The notes: generated by a model from the sequence alone, not told the origin. Counted from the stretch's first letter, positions 9,501 through 18,236 are shown. The stretch: 41,978 bases of DNA from Saprospiraceae bacterium (GCA_026982695.1 JALSGS010000049.1:1-41978); one strand, 5' to 3'. A program made the numbers and translations.

Positions 9501-12500
9501 CCAAAGATGGAAAGTGCTGGCAACTTACTCACCTATACGGATCCACCAGCGCTGTCCATAAGTGCTTTGACATCCACGCAATACGAACTCATACAAGATA
9601 CAGCTTGCTGGACGGTACAAGTGTGCAATACCAGCACGGAATCTCATACAGGTGTTGTGTGGCTATCGCTCGATGACCCCACACACAATGCCCCAGTAGT
9701 GGCCGTATATGATCATACGCTGCCCGACACCGCTTGGGCTATCCCGATCTTCGAAAGCCCTGATGGCCGGCGTTATTGGCTAAGCAGTCCGCTGTCGCCA
9801 GCCACACCCCAATACGATTATGCCGACATCTGTCGCGTGTATCGCATTGAAACGCAGATGGAAGCATGCATTCCTTGGCAAGGCAGTATAGTAGCAGGAT
9901 GGAGTTGCGAGCCCGTGCTCTTAGCCAATATGGGGGCTACTATCGACACTTCATGCCCACTCGTTCAGCTTCCCGTAGCAGTACTGCCGCAAATGCCATT
10001 TATAGAAGCTGATATGGTGGATCAGCCCCTCACGCATCCCGACATCTGCGATACAACTGTACTTACCATACTACTGCGCAATACCGACCGAGGCACCGCC
10101 TATGATTTAACCACCGATCTATTCTTGCCTTTATCTGGTGCTACGCTCTTAGCCCAAAGTATCGAGGTGGCATGGCCTGCAAATGCCAACTTCCAGGCCG
10201 TAGTGGCTGCTCCCGAATTCATGGGGCACACTGCGCGCGGCCAACACTACCGATTTAACGGCTTTGATGCCTTGCATCCTTGGCTGGCCCAATACGGCCT
10301 ACCTGGCTTCAACCCCGATCAGCCATCCGACTCTAACGAACTGAGGCTTCGATTTGCCTTCGTGACCGATTGTGCTTTCCGTTCTGGGGATTTGGCATAC
10401 TATCAGTTCGAAGCACGCAATGGCTGCGATCAACCATCTAATTTTGAAGCGGGTGAATCGTTTCCCCTTTTTATTGCAGGTGCCGAACCGCCACTTGACC
10501 AACTCTACCAAATCGAGCTGTTGGGCAGTAGTCCTATCGTGCCACAAGCACCCCACACCCTACACCTGCAAGTGCGCAAGCTCACCGCTGCTCCTGCCGA
10601 CACTACCGCCCACATCAGCATCACCCTACCTGCTGGTGCCACTTATATAGTAGGTAGCACTCAAGGACTCAGCCCAGGCTTTGCCCCTTCCGATCCCGAG
10701 ATTCAGGTGCAAGGGGCCGTACAAACGCTTTTATGGCCACTACCCGCCACAATGGTCCAAGACGAGACTGTTCAACTGTCTTTCAGCTTTACAGCTCCCG
10801 AATTTCCCTGTACACAGTCGCAAGCTGAATTAGCTCTTGCGGTCTTGCTGCGACGCGAGCTGTACTGCTCCAGCGAAGAGTCTTTCTGCGAGGTGGCCAC
10901 CATCGTCTCTGCTGGCGGCACACAATTGATCACCTTGCCTATTACCAGCAATGTGTCGTTGTCTGTGCAGCAGCTGCGCAGTAGCTGCACTGATTTGGGC
11001 GAACAGATCAATGGGCAGATCCAGTTCTCCAGCGCAGCACTCGATTTAGCTGGCCACACCTTCACACTCGAGCTCCTGTTCGACGCCAACGGCAACGCAC
11101 AACCCGACAGCACTGACTTAATACTACTGAGCCAAGAGGTAGGCCCCCTTTTGGGAAATGGCGACACAGTCAGCTGGCATGCTCTGCTCAGTCCACAGCA
11201 AGCATGTAACCTCATCGTGGTCGCTCATAGTGCTGATAGCGCCGTATGTGGCCTGCCATGGCTGGCACTTCCATCCCCAGTATTGACTTTGGGCGAGCCA
11301 CAACACATCTATTGCGGCCCTGGCCCCGACACGCTATGGCTATACACCGACAGCTGTAGCCTCTTAAACCAATACAGTATCAGCTGGACGACAGCCTCAC
11401 CTCAGGCTGACCTTCTATGGATTGACAGCAGCGGCACCACCGCACAGCTGGTAGTGAGCTACAACCACACATCACCTGATACCATTATGGTCCTGCGCCA
11501 TATCACGCGGCCACAATGCGAGGCCACTACTACAGATACATTGCGCCTCATCCGTAGTGGTGGCGTCAGCCTCGAGATTCCTCCATCGCTTTTTGTCTTG
11601 CCCGGCGACTCTATCCTACTCCCACTAGAGGTAAGTGGTGGCCTACCACCCTACCAAATCGATTGGCAACCCGACAGCACACTTTCTAACGGAGATGTGG
11701 CCCAGCCCATAGCCTTTCCCGATCAGCCCACCACCTATACGGCCACCGTAACCGATCTGCTGGGCTGCACCGCACAAACTCAAGTACAGTTGCTGCTGCA
11801 AAACCCCATTGTGGCCACGCTCACCCCTACCGATACTGCTATTTGCGCAGGCACACCTCTTGCAATTACCGGCAACGGCGGTGACCACTTTTATTGGTTT
11901 GAATCTCACACCAACGCGCAGCACGGCACGCTCAGCGACAGCACTGGTGCACAAATCACCTTTTTGGCACAAGCCCCTGGCACCTACACCATTGGCGCGA
12001 TAGCTACCGACGAGGCTTTTCCTGGGTTCTCCGATACAGCCTTTGCCACCATTGTCGTACACCCACTGCCCTATTTCACACTTTTGCCCCCTGATTCTAC
12101 CTGCATCGATCTACTCACTTGGCTTGCACTTTCAGACATACCCGATACGGCAAACTATCTCATCAACTGGCAACCCAGCCCCACTATTGGGCAAGGAACG
12201 CCCACAGTAGCTTTTTCGACAAACGACACGCTGAACGTCAGCGCTACTGTCAGTACGCCTTTTGGCTGCAGCCAGACACAGGCACTCACACTCGTACCAA
12301 CAGGCTGTAACTGCTCGCTCAGCCCTACCGATACGGTATATCTACAAGCTTCTGCCTGCACATACTCAGCCGATTTATGCCTGCCTATTGGGCCCGGCCT
12401 ACTGGGGCGTTATGCATTCACCGTCGATGGGCAGCCATGGTCCATGCCACTTCATGGCTGCTCGTTCCAGTTTCAAGGCGTGTACACCTGGGCGACGCTC

Positions 12501-14477
12501 TTTGGGCAAGGGCAAGCAGGCACTTACCTTGTCGAAGCGTGGCCTGTAGGGAACGACACCTTCAGTTTCAGCTTTGAGAGCATCGATGCACTCATCGATA
12601 GTATGAACCTCTTCGACAACGATGGTCAGTGGCAAGCCGACCCCAATGGCGGCCCCTTCATCATAGGTGGCACACCAAATGTGAGCTATGGCCCGATGCA
12701 AGTCATCTTACTCGATCTCAACATCAGCAACACTCTCGGGTTCAACCAGCAGTACCTACCCACAGCCTTTGCACTTCCACTCACTACAGGCCTCCACACG
12801 GTGATCGCCACCGATACCCTAAGTACTTGTTCCGACACCATCCAGGCCTGGGTGTGGTGTACCCTGACTGACACGCTGAGCTTGCAATGGCCGCTCAACC
12901 TACAGGATACTTTCTGCCTTTCGGCAAATGAACTGGCAGGGCCGCTCACACAAGCTCTTTTGGCTTGTCCACCACCTACTAATGCCCAAATCCAGTTAGT
13001 GCAAGATAGCTGCCTATTGATTAGCCCACAACAATTGGGCACAGACACCTTCTGTATTATCTTTTGCGATAGCCTCGCCATATGCGACACCACAGTGATT
13101 GTACTACAAATAGTGCCCGATCCGCTCTTGATCCTCAAAGACACCATTATTGTAGGGCAGCAAGGCAGTTGGTGTGTGGATACGAGCGTGCTCGATCTAT
13201 CTACTTCACCGACTGCGATGTACAGCGCCTGCCCCACGCCTGTCAATACCGTTGGCTGGAATATCGACTCACTTTGCCTCTTCTACCAAGGCCTACAGGT
13301 AGGTACCGACACTACTTGCCTGTCGATTTGCGATAGTTTGAATACTTGCGACACCCTGCTGTTTGCCGTTACTGTCTTATCGGGGCAAATCGTATACGAC
13401 ACGATCCGATTGGGGTATGACACGACATTGTGGTGCTTCGACACTACGCAGCTAATTGGCCCCAAACAGCTGGAAGTACAGTGCAGCCCACCGCCTTTTC
13501 CCTCAGTGCAATTTGAGCTTGACACGACTCAGTGGTGTGTGCAATGGAGTGGCTTGCAGGTAGGTACAGACACTACATGTACACTGCTAAGCGATAGCAT
13601 TGGCCAGGCCATACGCACCTATTTTATCGTCACGGTGATCGACATACAACCACAAATCATTTGTGATACAGTGTTTGTAGGCATGACGCGTTACTATTGC
13701 TTAGATACCAGCGAACTGCCCGGCACGGTGCAATCCTTCGACGATGCTTGTGCTTCACTCAATGGACAACACGTAGATTTCTTCTTCTTACAAGATAGCT
13801 TGTGCGTAGAATACACGGGGCTAAGCGAGGGACAAGACAGCGCCTGCTTCGTCCTGTGCGATGCAAGTGGCATATGCGACACAACTTACTTCTGCATTTC
13901 TGTGGCACCCTACCACGGCCCTCCCAAGGCCAACAACGACCTATTCTGCCATCCCGGCACGCCTATGGGCACGCCTATTGTACTCGACATACTGGCCAAC
14001 GATACCATTTACGGCGGCTTGCAACACATCGAGATACTGACACAACCCGAATCTGGCGATGCCGTGGCCATTCTAAACCTCGACCGAAGTACTACACTCA
14101 TCCCTGATCCTCCCTTTTGTGCACGCATCGAATCGTTCACCTATCGAGTGTGCAACCCCATAGCCTGTGACACTGCTACAGTACAAGTATGCATTGAGTG
14201 CCTCGATGTGCAGCCCTTTTCCGCAGTATCGCCCAACAATGATGGTTACAATGATACCTTCTACATTGGCCGGATAGAGGATTTTCCCGACAACTACCTG
14301 CGCATTTACAATCGCTGGGGCCAATTGGTATACGAACAGCGGGGCTACCAAAACGACTGGCCGGGCATTTGGAACGAAGACAAACAGCTGCCCGATGGTA
14401 CCTACTTCTTTATTTTGGAATACGACGATGGGGGTGTGCGCAAAGTGTTGCGCGGCTTTTTCGAGCTGTTCCGATAA
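6504..14477 (+). CDS. giant secreted protein with type B T9SS sorting domain (gliding-motility-associated C-terminus)
   Basis: About 2657 residues, secreted and probably cell-surface attached. The start is set at 6504 because it directly precedes a signal peptide ('MRPLAEYFALLTLTATLWW...VAQ') and has AAAGGA about 9 bases upstream; the in-frame ATG at 6486 is an alternative. The frame is also open back to 6285 but that lead is not protein-like. The first ~1700 residues are a run of beta-rich modules rich in D, T, S and spaced Cys, of the adhesin/DUF11 type. Residues ~1700-2000 look Ig/PKD-like ('YTATVTDLLGCTAQTQVQL'). Four Cys-rich repeats follow at ~2120-2470. The C-terminus (~2570-2657) is the CHU_C/type B domain ('VSPNNDGYNDTFYI', 'IYNRWGQLVYE', 'LPDGTYFFILEY'). 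Likely an adhesin or matrix protein; no enzyme domain recognised. Confidence 0.85.
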   Translation: MRPLAEYFALLTLTATLWWPAGLVAQNNLSVQYSNSNSVPDALTVCGSVDTAQVTITLSGQSPATRSQLTATCHLFQGIRFAGLDTSATTPGVTLLDDTNPNVPVFALPDLSPDGITHVQIGYYIYADCEVVDTLAQNGMLDLYDLWQFDYSLNGQYLSEQHTTASYRDALAIPFFTISTPTDIPPMATGDCSTRQLVISNSALNGSTDTLWYTTIQGSGLSLQLLEVNGMPIDLQAMAGPFGDTSYTAALSGEVFVANSYGNGDTTFDPNEALTITEHFRVVDCTGGTESTHAIGWGCSGQLCAQATIVDVVPIGEGSPKVAFSTGGSLANTYGGYCADGHTTITISNDGIEFDPGFGAMYDLWAGIGLGGTFSVEDGRYRITSLRIAGQDLNVSTYPLLALHGHPAFATDPDGTGGLADLDGDGWFDDLPVGQSIELTAFYEVNCTAADMPTDDAYNSNFGTAFHGRIRYTDACQQTITAPHSNFFTPTLKRNSFSNPAPPDAFVLTDTFTLRHRQNRTARFFEPLCDGQGHWIVKVHLPQGIHPIIDQVSWTHTGGEIALPSSYEFEDSLLTLTFGDSTISSFNGDFELNLPLVADCSAAGRQANVTLDITYVCPTCDCIHNWYCGTIEGPQIHANSPPCPPEVLICESGLRTYHFDVARTTFGFADPNFQTPIDPDQANKKVAISCDSVLMQVRSVVGNVPLDDSIGIAITYDNPDGTDDVAELFLFGHGQVIFTTTDSTYLCALNSSQLTIHHMGARKMLQFDLTPCLDALGLTLMPGDSLDFYATFQLNPDGPYELQFRQVPQLRAWAFAQIGGQTYRCDHFGTDFTVAKTRTVFDYPNSSAFPKGCDSTTLDYRLIVANNGFNNWFTGEYRQAMHFDSITFDFEPSILQAFEGKNVAISIPGHPYFHDQFFDLPPLDSFPDGHYIVRFDTLNFSPSLNVVQNYAMHLRITLQPHCQTALASTQGNGIFQFAPRVWFEDRSYAAHIGSGSCVAPKMESAGNLLTYTDPPALSISALTSTQYELIQDTACWTVQVCNTSTESHTGVVWLSLDDPTHNAPVVAVYDHTLPDTAWAIPIFESPDGRRYWLSSPLSPATPQYDYADICRVYRIETQMEACIPWQGSIVAGWSCEPVLLANMGATIDTSCPLVQLPVAVLPQMPFIEADMVDQPLTHPDICDTTVLTILLRNTDRGTAYDLTTDLFLPLSGATLLAQSIEVAWPANANFQAVVAAPEFMGHTARGQHYRFNGFDALHPWLAQYGLPGFNPDQPSDSNELRLRFAFVTDCAFRSGDLAYYQFEARNGCDQPSNFEAGESFPLFIAGAEPPLDQLYQIELLGSSPIVPQAPHTLHLQVRKLTAAPADTTAHISITLPAGATYIVGSTQGLSPGFAPSDPEIQVQGAVQTLLWPLPATMVQDETVQLSFSFTAPEFPCTQSQAELALAVLLRRELYCSSEESFCEVATIVSAGGTQLITLPITSNVSLSVQQLRSSCTDLGEQINGQIQFSSAALDLAGHTFTLELLFDANGNAQPDSTDLILLSQEVGPLLGNGDTVSWHALLSPQQACNLIVVAHSADSAVCGLPWLALPSPVLTLGEPQHIYCGPGPDTLWLYTDSCSLLNQYSISWTTASPQADLLWIDSSGTTAQLVVSYNHTSPDTIMVLRHITRPQCEATTTDTLRLIRSGGVSLEIPPSLFVLPGDSILLPLEVSGGLPPYQIDWQPDSTLSNGDVAQPIAFPDQPTTYTATVTDLLGCTAQTQVQLLLQNPIVATLTPTDTAICAGTPLAITGNGGDHFYWFESHTNAQHGTLSDSTGAQITFLAQAPGTYTIGAIATDEAFPGFSDTAFATIVVHPLPYFTLLPPDSTCIDLLTWLALSDIPDTANYLINWQPSPTIGQGTPTVAFSTNDTLNVSATVSTPFGCSQTQALTLVPTGCNCSLSPTDTVYLQASACTYSADLCLPIGPGLLGRYAFTVDGQPWSMPLHGCSFQFQGVYTWATLFGQGQAGTYLVEAWPVGNDTFSFSFESIDALIDSMNLFDNDGQWQADPNGGPFIIGGTPNVSYGPMQVILLDLNISNTLGFNQQYLPTAFALPLTTGLHTVIATDTLSTCSDTIQAWVWCTLTDTLSLQWPLNLQDTFCLSANELAGPLTQALLACPPPTNAQIQLVQDSCLLISPQQLGTDTFCIIFCDSLAICDTTVIVLQIVPDPLLILKDTIIVGQQGSWCVDTSVLDLSTSPTAMYSACPTPVNTVGWNIDSLCLFYQGLQVGTDTTCLSICDSLNTCDTLLFAVTVLSGQIVYDTIRLGYDTTLWCFDTTQLIGPKQLEVQCSPPPFPSVQFELDTTQWCVQWSGLQVGTDTTCTLLSDSIGQAIRTYFIVTVIDIQPQIICDTVFVGMTRYYCLDTSELPGTVQSFDDACASLNGQHVDFFFLQDSLCVEYTGLSEGQDSACFVLCDASGICDTTYFCISVAPYHGPPKANNDLFCHPGTPMGTPIVLDILANDTIYGGLQHIEILTQPESGDAVAILNLDRSTTLIPDPPFCARIESFTYRVCNPIACDTATVQVCIECLDVQPFSAVSPNNDGYNDTFYIGRIEDFPDNYLRIYNRWGQLVYEQRGYQNDWPGIWNEDKQLPDGTYFFILEYDDGGVRKVLRGFFELFR
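12870..13908 (+). repeat. four tandem Cys-rich protein repeats (86-88 aa) inside the giant secreted protein
   Basis: Marker cysteines of successive units are encoded at 12915, 13173, 13434 and 13698 (residues ~2138, 2224, 2311, 2399), i.e. spacings of 258, 261 and 264 bases. Each unit has the order: D/W/Y-x-C followed by D or S, a mid-unit Cys, 'D(S/T)xxC' with a hydrophobic strand, 'GLQVGTDTTC' or a variant, then 'CDSxxxCDT'. Some members lack a Cys: unit 3 has 'LLSDSIGQAIRTY' where the others have a Cys pair. At DNA level the units have diverged, so this is old duplication rather than recent copying. Confidence 0.8.
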
Positions 14478-14485
14478 AAGATCGA

Positions 14486-14512
14486 GACGCAGCGTGCATT
14501 GAAAGCTGCGTC
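14486..14512. terminator. hairpin between converging genes, weak terminator
   Basis: 8-bp perfect inverted repeat GACGCAGC (14486-14493) with GCTGCGTC (14505-14512), loop 11, between the converging giant gene and the antiporter. No true U-tract follows on the plus side; on the minus side CTTTT comes about 5 bases after the stem. It may serve both genes. Confidence 0.4.
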
Positions 14513-14559
14513 CCGATACACTCTTACCTGTTTAAGTATTGCCAAAGGGAAGCCCGATT

Positions 14560-15888
14560 TTACATCCAAAACTGATGTTCGAGCCAATACCAAGCAATAC
14601 CTGCAAAATAGCCTAGCAGTGCAAGCCACGTCATTTTTCGCATGTACCACAAGAAGTCGATTTTCAGAATACCCATGATGGCCACACCCGCTGCCGATCC
14701 AATGATGAGTGCACTGCCACCCGTACCAGCACAATAGGCCAATAATTCCCAGAATGGGTGATCTACTGGATAGACATCCATGGGGTACATACCCATAGCA
14801 CCTGCTACTAATGGCACATTGTCTACCACAGCCGACAACAAGCCAATCAAGGTGTTGATGATGTAGATATTGCCATCAAAAGTTTTGTCGAGTGCCTGTG
14901 CCAGTTGCCCCAAATGCCCAGCTGTTTGCAGGCTCGCCACAGCCAACAAGATGCCGAGAAAGAACAACACACTGGGCGTATCTATGCGCCGGATGACTGC
15001 TGCTACTGAGAGTGTATTCTTGACCTCAGGGCTCTTTGTTCGATGGATCACCTCAGTGACCACCCATAATATGCCCAAGCTCAACATCATGCCCATAAAA
15101 GGCGGCAGATGCGTGAAATTTTTAAATACTGGTACACTAAGCAGGCCTAACACACCCAAGGCAAAAATGAGGTATTGCTCCTTGCTGGTCACGTGAGGTT
15201 CATTGCGATGGGCCTCATCCAACACCACGGGCCGCTTGATCTTTCCCTTCATGAATATGGAGACCACTAATAACGGCACCAATAAGGCCAACACACTCGG
15301 CACAAATACTGCCTTGATGATGTTCAGCTCAGTGACCTGCCCGCCAATCCACAGCATGATGGTAGTCACATCACCAATAGGTGACCACGCCCCACCCGCA
15401 TTGGCAGCAATGACCACCATCCCACCAAAAAACCACAAATTTTCCTTCTTGCTCAGCAATTTGCGCAACAGCGCAGCCATCACAATAGATGTGGTCAGGT
15501 TATCGAGTGCTGCAGAAAAGAAAAACGCAATGATGGAGATGATCCATATGAGGCGTACCCTGTTGTCGGTAGTGATGCGATCAGTCACCACTTTAAAACC
15601 CTCGTGTGCATCCACTAGTTCCACGATGGTCATGGCGCCCAAGAGGAAAAACAGAATTTTAGCAATTTCGCTTATATGCTCTGCCAACGAATGTGTGATG
15701 TAGTGCATGCTGTCGCCATGTATATCCACCCCAGTTATTTCAAACACACTTTCGCCACCGATAACTAGTAGTGTCCAGGTAATCATACCGGCCAACAAAG
15801 CCGGTGCTGCTTTGTCAATGCGAAGGGGATGCTCGAGCGCGATCATCAAATAGCCTACCACAAAAACGACAATCATCAACCAGTACAT
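14560..15888 (-). CDS. nhaD: Na+/H+ antiporter, NhaD type
   Basis: Inner-membrane sodium/proton antiporter of the NhaD family in the ion-transporter superfamily. 442 residues with about 12 membrane segments, near the usual family length once plant-type leaders are excluded. Seen: 'IALEHPLRIDKAAPALLAG' at the N-terminus, 'FLLGAMTIVELVDAHEGF' near residue 85, 'FFFSAALDNLTTSIVMAALL' around 120, 'VVIAANAGGAWSPIGDVTT' around 160, and 'GLLSAVVDNVPLVAGAMGMY' then 'GTGGSALIIGSAAGVAIMG' in the C-half. The two 'S-A-x-x-DN' helices are the polar, charge-bearing segments characteristic of the family. It stands alone and converges with the giant secreted-protein gene. Role: sodium export and pH homeostasis. 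Confidence 0.93.
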   Translation of the reverse strand: MYWLMIVVFVVGYLMIALEHPLRIDKAAPALLAGMITWTLLVIGGESVFEITGVDIHGDSMHYITHSLAEHISEIAKILFFLLGAMTIVELVDAHEGFKVVTDRITTDNRVRLIWIISIIAFFFSAALDNLTTSIVMAALLRKLLSKKENLWFFGGMVVIAANAGGAWSPIGDVTTIMLWIGGQVTELNIIKAVFVPSVLALLVPLLVVSIFMKGKIKRPVVLDEAHRNEPHVTSKEQYLIFALGVLGLLSVPVFKNFTHLPPFMGMMLSLGILWVVTEVIHRTKSPEVKNTLSVAAVIRRIDTPSVLFFLGILLAVASLQTAGHLGQLAQALDKTFDGNIYIINTLIGLLSAVVDNVPLVAGAMGMYPMDVYPVDHPFWELLAYCAGTGGSALIIGSAAGVAIMGILKIDFLWYMRKMTWLALLGYFAGIAWYWLEHQFWM

Positions 15889-15962
15889 ACTCAGCGTTTT
15901 AAAGTTGGTTTTTAATTAAAGAATACCGTATTAATGAGGGTATCGCGGAGGTGGATGGGTGC

Positions 15963-15996
15963 CAAAAATAAAAAAGGCATACCAGATGTATGCCTT
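15963..15996 (-). terminator. Rho-independent terminator of the DUF5777 gene
   Basis: 9-bp perfect stem AAGGCATAC (15974-15982) with GTATGCCTT (15988-15996), loop 5. Read on the minus strand it is followed by TTTTTATTTTT, so it ends the minus-strand transcript whose last gene stops at 16071. Confidence 0.85.
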
Positions 15997-16070
15997 CTTG
16001 TGGGAAAGTGCCATAAAAAATTTGCCTATAGTACCACTTTTCAACACTCTTTTTGTGCCATAGGCCTGGC

Positions 16071-16913
16071 TCAATAACGCCTTCCCTTGAGCTTAAACAA
16101 TCGCGTCATGTTGAAGCCAAAGTGGATATCTCCAGCAAGCCAGTTGCCACGTGTTTCGCCGATGAAGGCCTTTTCGATCATGCTTTGCGCATTGGTAAAG
16201 TGCAGCTGAAAGACGTGGCTACCTGTGTTGATGTCAAAACCAATACCCACAGGATCGTACTTGTCTGCAGCTAGTTGCCCAGGCAATTTGTAGTAGTACT
16301 CAGCTGTAACCGCTAAGTTTTTCGCGAGTTGGTAGCGCACTGCCACACCCATGGCCAGTACGTCGTTGTGTTCGTCGCGCGTATCCACCAGGTTGTAGTG
16401 GACCAATGTGGGCATGAACTGAGTGCTCAGCCGCTCGCTCCACTTACGTGCAATGAGCAATTGGTGTGAATAGGCCAAGCGCGATTGCACGGGTATTGGT
16501 ATTTCGGGGTCTACAGGGCGAAGCATATGGGCAGCTACCGTCATCACGGCCGTAAGTGTGAGAGGTATGCGCTCATCTGCGGTTTGAGCTGCGATTTTGT
16601 ACTTGACATAAGCATCGAGGTGCTTGCCATAAGTACTGCGCCCCACACCAATATTCAAGCGGTTGGTGATACCATAATCGAGGCCAAGGCGCATGGTGGC
16701 CTGGTCGAGGCCAAACAATTCGTACAGCCCCCCGTTGATGCGACCAAAGCGGTGCTCTATCAATAGCTCGAGCTCACCTTCGTAGAGTGTCTCGATCGAA
16801 TGGCCATTGATGACGCGCAAGCCGCGAAAAGTGCGATGCACCAGGCTATTGTTTTGCGCAAGCGCAGTAATCCCACACAACAGGATCAGACAGCCCATCC
16901 ATATTTCTTTCAT
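16071..16913 (-). CDS. DUF5777 family outer-membrane beta-barrel protein
   Basis: 280-residue exported barrel with signal peptide 'MKEIWMGCLILLCGITALAQ'. Seen: 'RTFRGLRVINGHSIETLYEG' near residue 28, 'EHRFGRINGGLYELFGLD' near 53, 'MRLGLDYGITNRLNIGVGRS', and later alternating strands ('YQLAKNLAVTAEYYYKLPG') ending in 'GGxY-like' RRY; this is the layout of the DUF5777 group. Family members in Bacteroidota are often encoded beside c-type cytochromes and YceI-like proteins; their job is unknown. Here it is the last gene of a minus-strand run with three cytochrome genes, 65 bases behind the nearest and with its own terminator. I infer a structural or porin role linked to the cytochromes, not an enzyme. 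Confidence 0.8.
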   Translation of the reverse strand: MKEIWMGCLILLCGITALAQNNSLVHRTFRGLRVINGHSIETLYEGELELLIEHRFGRINGGLYELFGLDQATMRLGLDYGITNRLNIGVGRSTYGKHLDAYVKYKIAAQTADERIPLTLTAVMTVAAHMLRPVDPEIPIPVQSRLAYSHQLLIARKWSERLSTQFMPTLVHYNLVDTRDEHNDVLAMGVAVRYQLAKNLAVTAEYYYKLPGQLAADKYDPVGIGFDINTGSHVFQLHFTNAQSMIEKAFIGETRGNWLAGDIHFGFNMTRLFKLKGRRY

Positions 16914-16978
16914 ACCAAGTACAAGTTTTGTGCTCCTTCAGCTACAGTCGATGTGCGGAAAAAGCAGACTATGTATGC

Positions 16979-17356
16979 TCAATTATTCGGTGCTCTAGCA
17001 TCAATCCAAGCCTTAAACATCTCAATGGTACAGCTCGGCAGCTGGCTGCCAGCGGGTGGCATGGCGGCATAGCCATTTAACCACGCAATAGATCCGTAAA
17101 GTCTGCCATTTTGGGCGTAAGCCCGCACATTGTCGTAGCCTTCCAAATTCACATTGCCTTGTTGGCTACTATTGTTATGACATCCCAGACATTGCCCCTC
17201 CAATATGGGCAGCAGGTCGGCACTATAAGAGACATTTGTCGTATCACAAGTAGTGATTTCTGGGAATAAGTCTTGTCTATTGTCATAGTAGCAATTAGAG
17301 AAGACAGACATTGCCGTCAGCAAGTAGATTGGACCGACAACTTTTTTTAGCTCCAT
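16979..17356 (-). CDS. small single-haem c-type cytochrome domain protein
   Basis: 125 residues: hydrophobic leader with a Cys at 22 (possible but weak lipobox, FSNC), then one haem site CLGCH at 56-60 and the distal part 'YAAMPPAGSQLP' supplying a Met ligand candidate. The stretch from the haem site to the end is close to residues 167-236 of the next upstream gene: both share 'CLGCHNNS', 'VNLEGYD', 'GSI.W..GYA.MPP.GS.LP' and a final 'W(I)' helix. That similarity and the adjacency point to tandem gene duplication. Periplasmic or membrane-attached electron carrier by inference; the redox partner is unknown. The gap to the upstream gene is 94 bases without a clear terminator. Confidence 0.8.
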   Translation of the reverse strand: MELKKVVGPIYLLTAMSVFSNCYYDNRQDLFPEITTCDTTNVSYSADLLPILEGQCLGCHNNSSQQGNVNLEGYDNVRAYAQNGRLYGSIAWLNGYAAMPPAGSQLPSCTIEMFKAWIDARAPNN

Positions 17357-17450
17357 GGATTATAATGCGTTTAGGTTCGCTATTAAGAGGGTGCCTTTCG
17401 GATAAGTCCACCCATTAGCTCCCCCCTTTTTTCTCAAATCTCAAATTACA

Positions 17451-18161
17451 TCAATCATTTGGCATCCCCAATTCAATCCATTTTCTAATCTGCTCAATTT
17501 GACATTCGGGCAATTTGCTGCCACTGGGTGGCATGGGTGCATAGCCGGCATCCCATTGGATTGAGCCGAGCAAGGCGCCATTGTCAGCCTGCGCCTTGAC
17601 ATGGTCATAGCCTTCGAGGTTAACGTCGCCCGACTGCAAGCTATTGTTGTGACAGCCCAGACAGTTTTGCTCGATGATAGGCCACACCACTCCACTAAAG
17701 GTAAAAGTGGTTGTATCACAGCCCGGGTTGCAAATGATGTTTTCTGCGCCTTGCTCGATCCAAGTTTTAATCGTGAGGTATTCCTGCTCGGAAAGTGGGC
17801 GCATGGGTGGTGGAGGCATGACATCATCATCGTCATCTTCACTACCCCATACGGCTAAATATTCTATCAACTCACTTTTATTGGGCTTGCCAGGACGCAC
17901 TATTTCCATTGTACGTTCGTAATCAGTGAGCACAATGCCATCTTTATGGCTTTCCTCATCGTGGCAGCCACTCATAGCGCAATTGGACACGAGAATGGGC
18001 AACACCTGATACTGGAAGATTACCTTGTCGGGCGGGCAATCACCTCCCAAACTGTTTATGTCGGTTCCCGAACCTGTTGGATACAGGGGTTCGGTTTCAC
18101 AGGATGTCCAAAGCATAGCGACTACTGTGCTCGTAAAGAGCAGACTACCCAGTTTTTTCAT
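17451..18161 (-). CDS. two-domain c-type cytochrome lipoprotein
   Basis: 236 residues from the ATG at 18161, which gives a good leader ending 'LWTSC' (Cys 21 as lipid anchor); an ATG at 18194 would add 11 residues. Domain 1 has an unusual haem site CAMSGCH (residues 61-67, CxxxCH with three spacer residues plus one shift, i.e. C-x4-C-H) followed by an acidic run 'EDDDDDVMPPPPM' whose Met is the likely distal ligand. Domain 2 has CLGCH at 167-171 and 'YAPMPPSGSKLP'. The whole resembles Bacteroidota proteins with fused 'planctomycete-type' cytochrome domains. Domain 2 is duplicated as the separate gene downstream. Probably outer-membrane or periplasmic electron carrier. Confidence 0.8.
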   Translation of the reverse strand: MKKLGSLLFTSTVVAMLWTSCETEPLYPTGSGTDINSLGGDCPPDKVIFQYQVLPILVSNCAMSGCHDEESHKDGIVLTDYERTMEIVRPGKPNKSELIEYLAVWGSEDDDDDVMPPPPMRPLSEQEYLTIKTWIEQGAENIICNPGCDTTTFTFSGVVWPIIEQNCLGCHNNSLQSGDVNLEGYDHVKAQADNGALLGSIQWDAGYAPMPPSGSKLPECQIEQIRKWIELGMPND

Positions 18162-18236
18162 TTGGTGTTTTTTTAGATTCATTAATTTTTGCATATGGAA
18201 AATCTAAATACAATTGGCAACGCATCGCGACGACCT

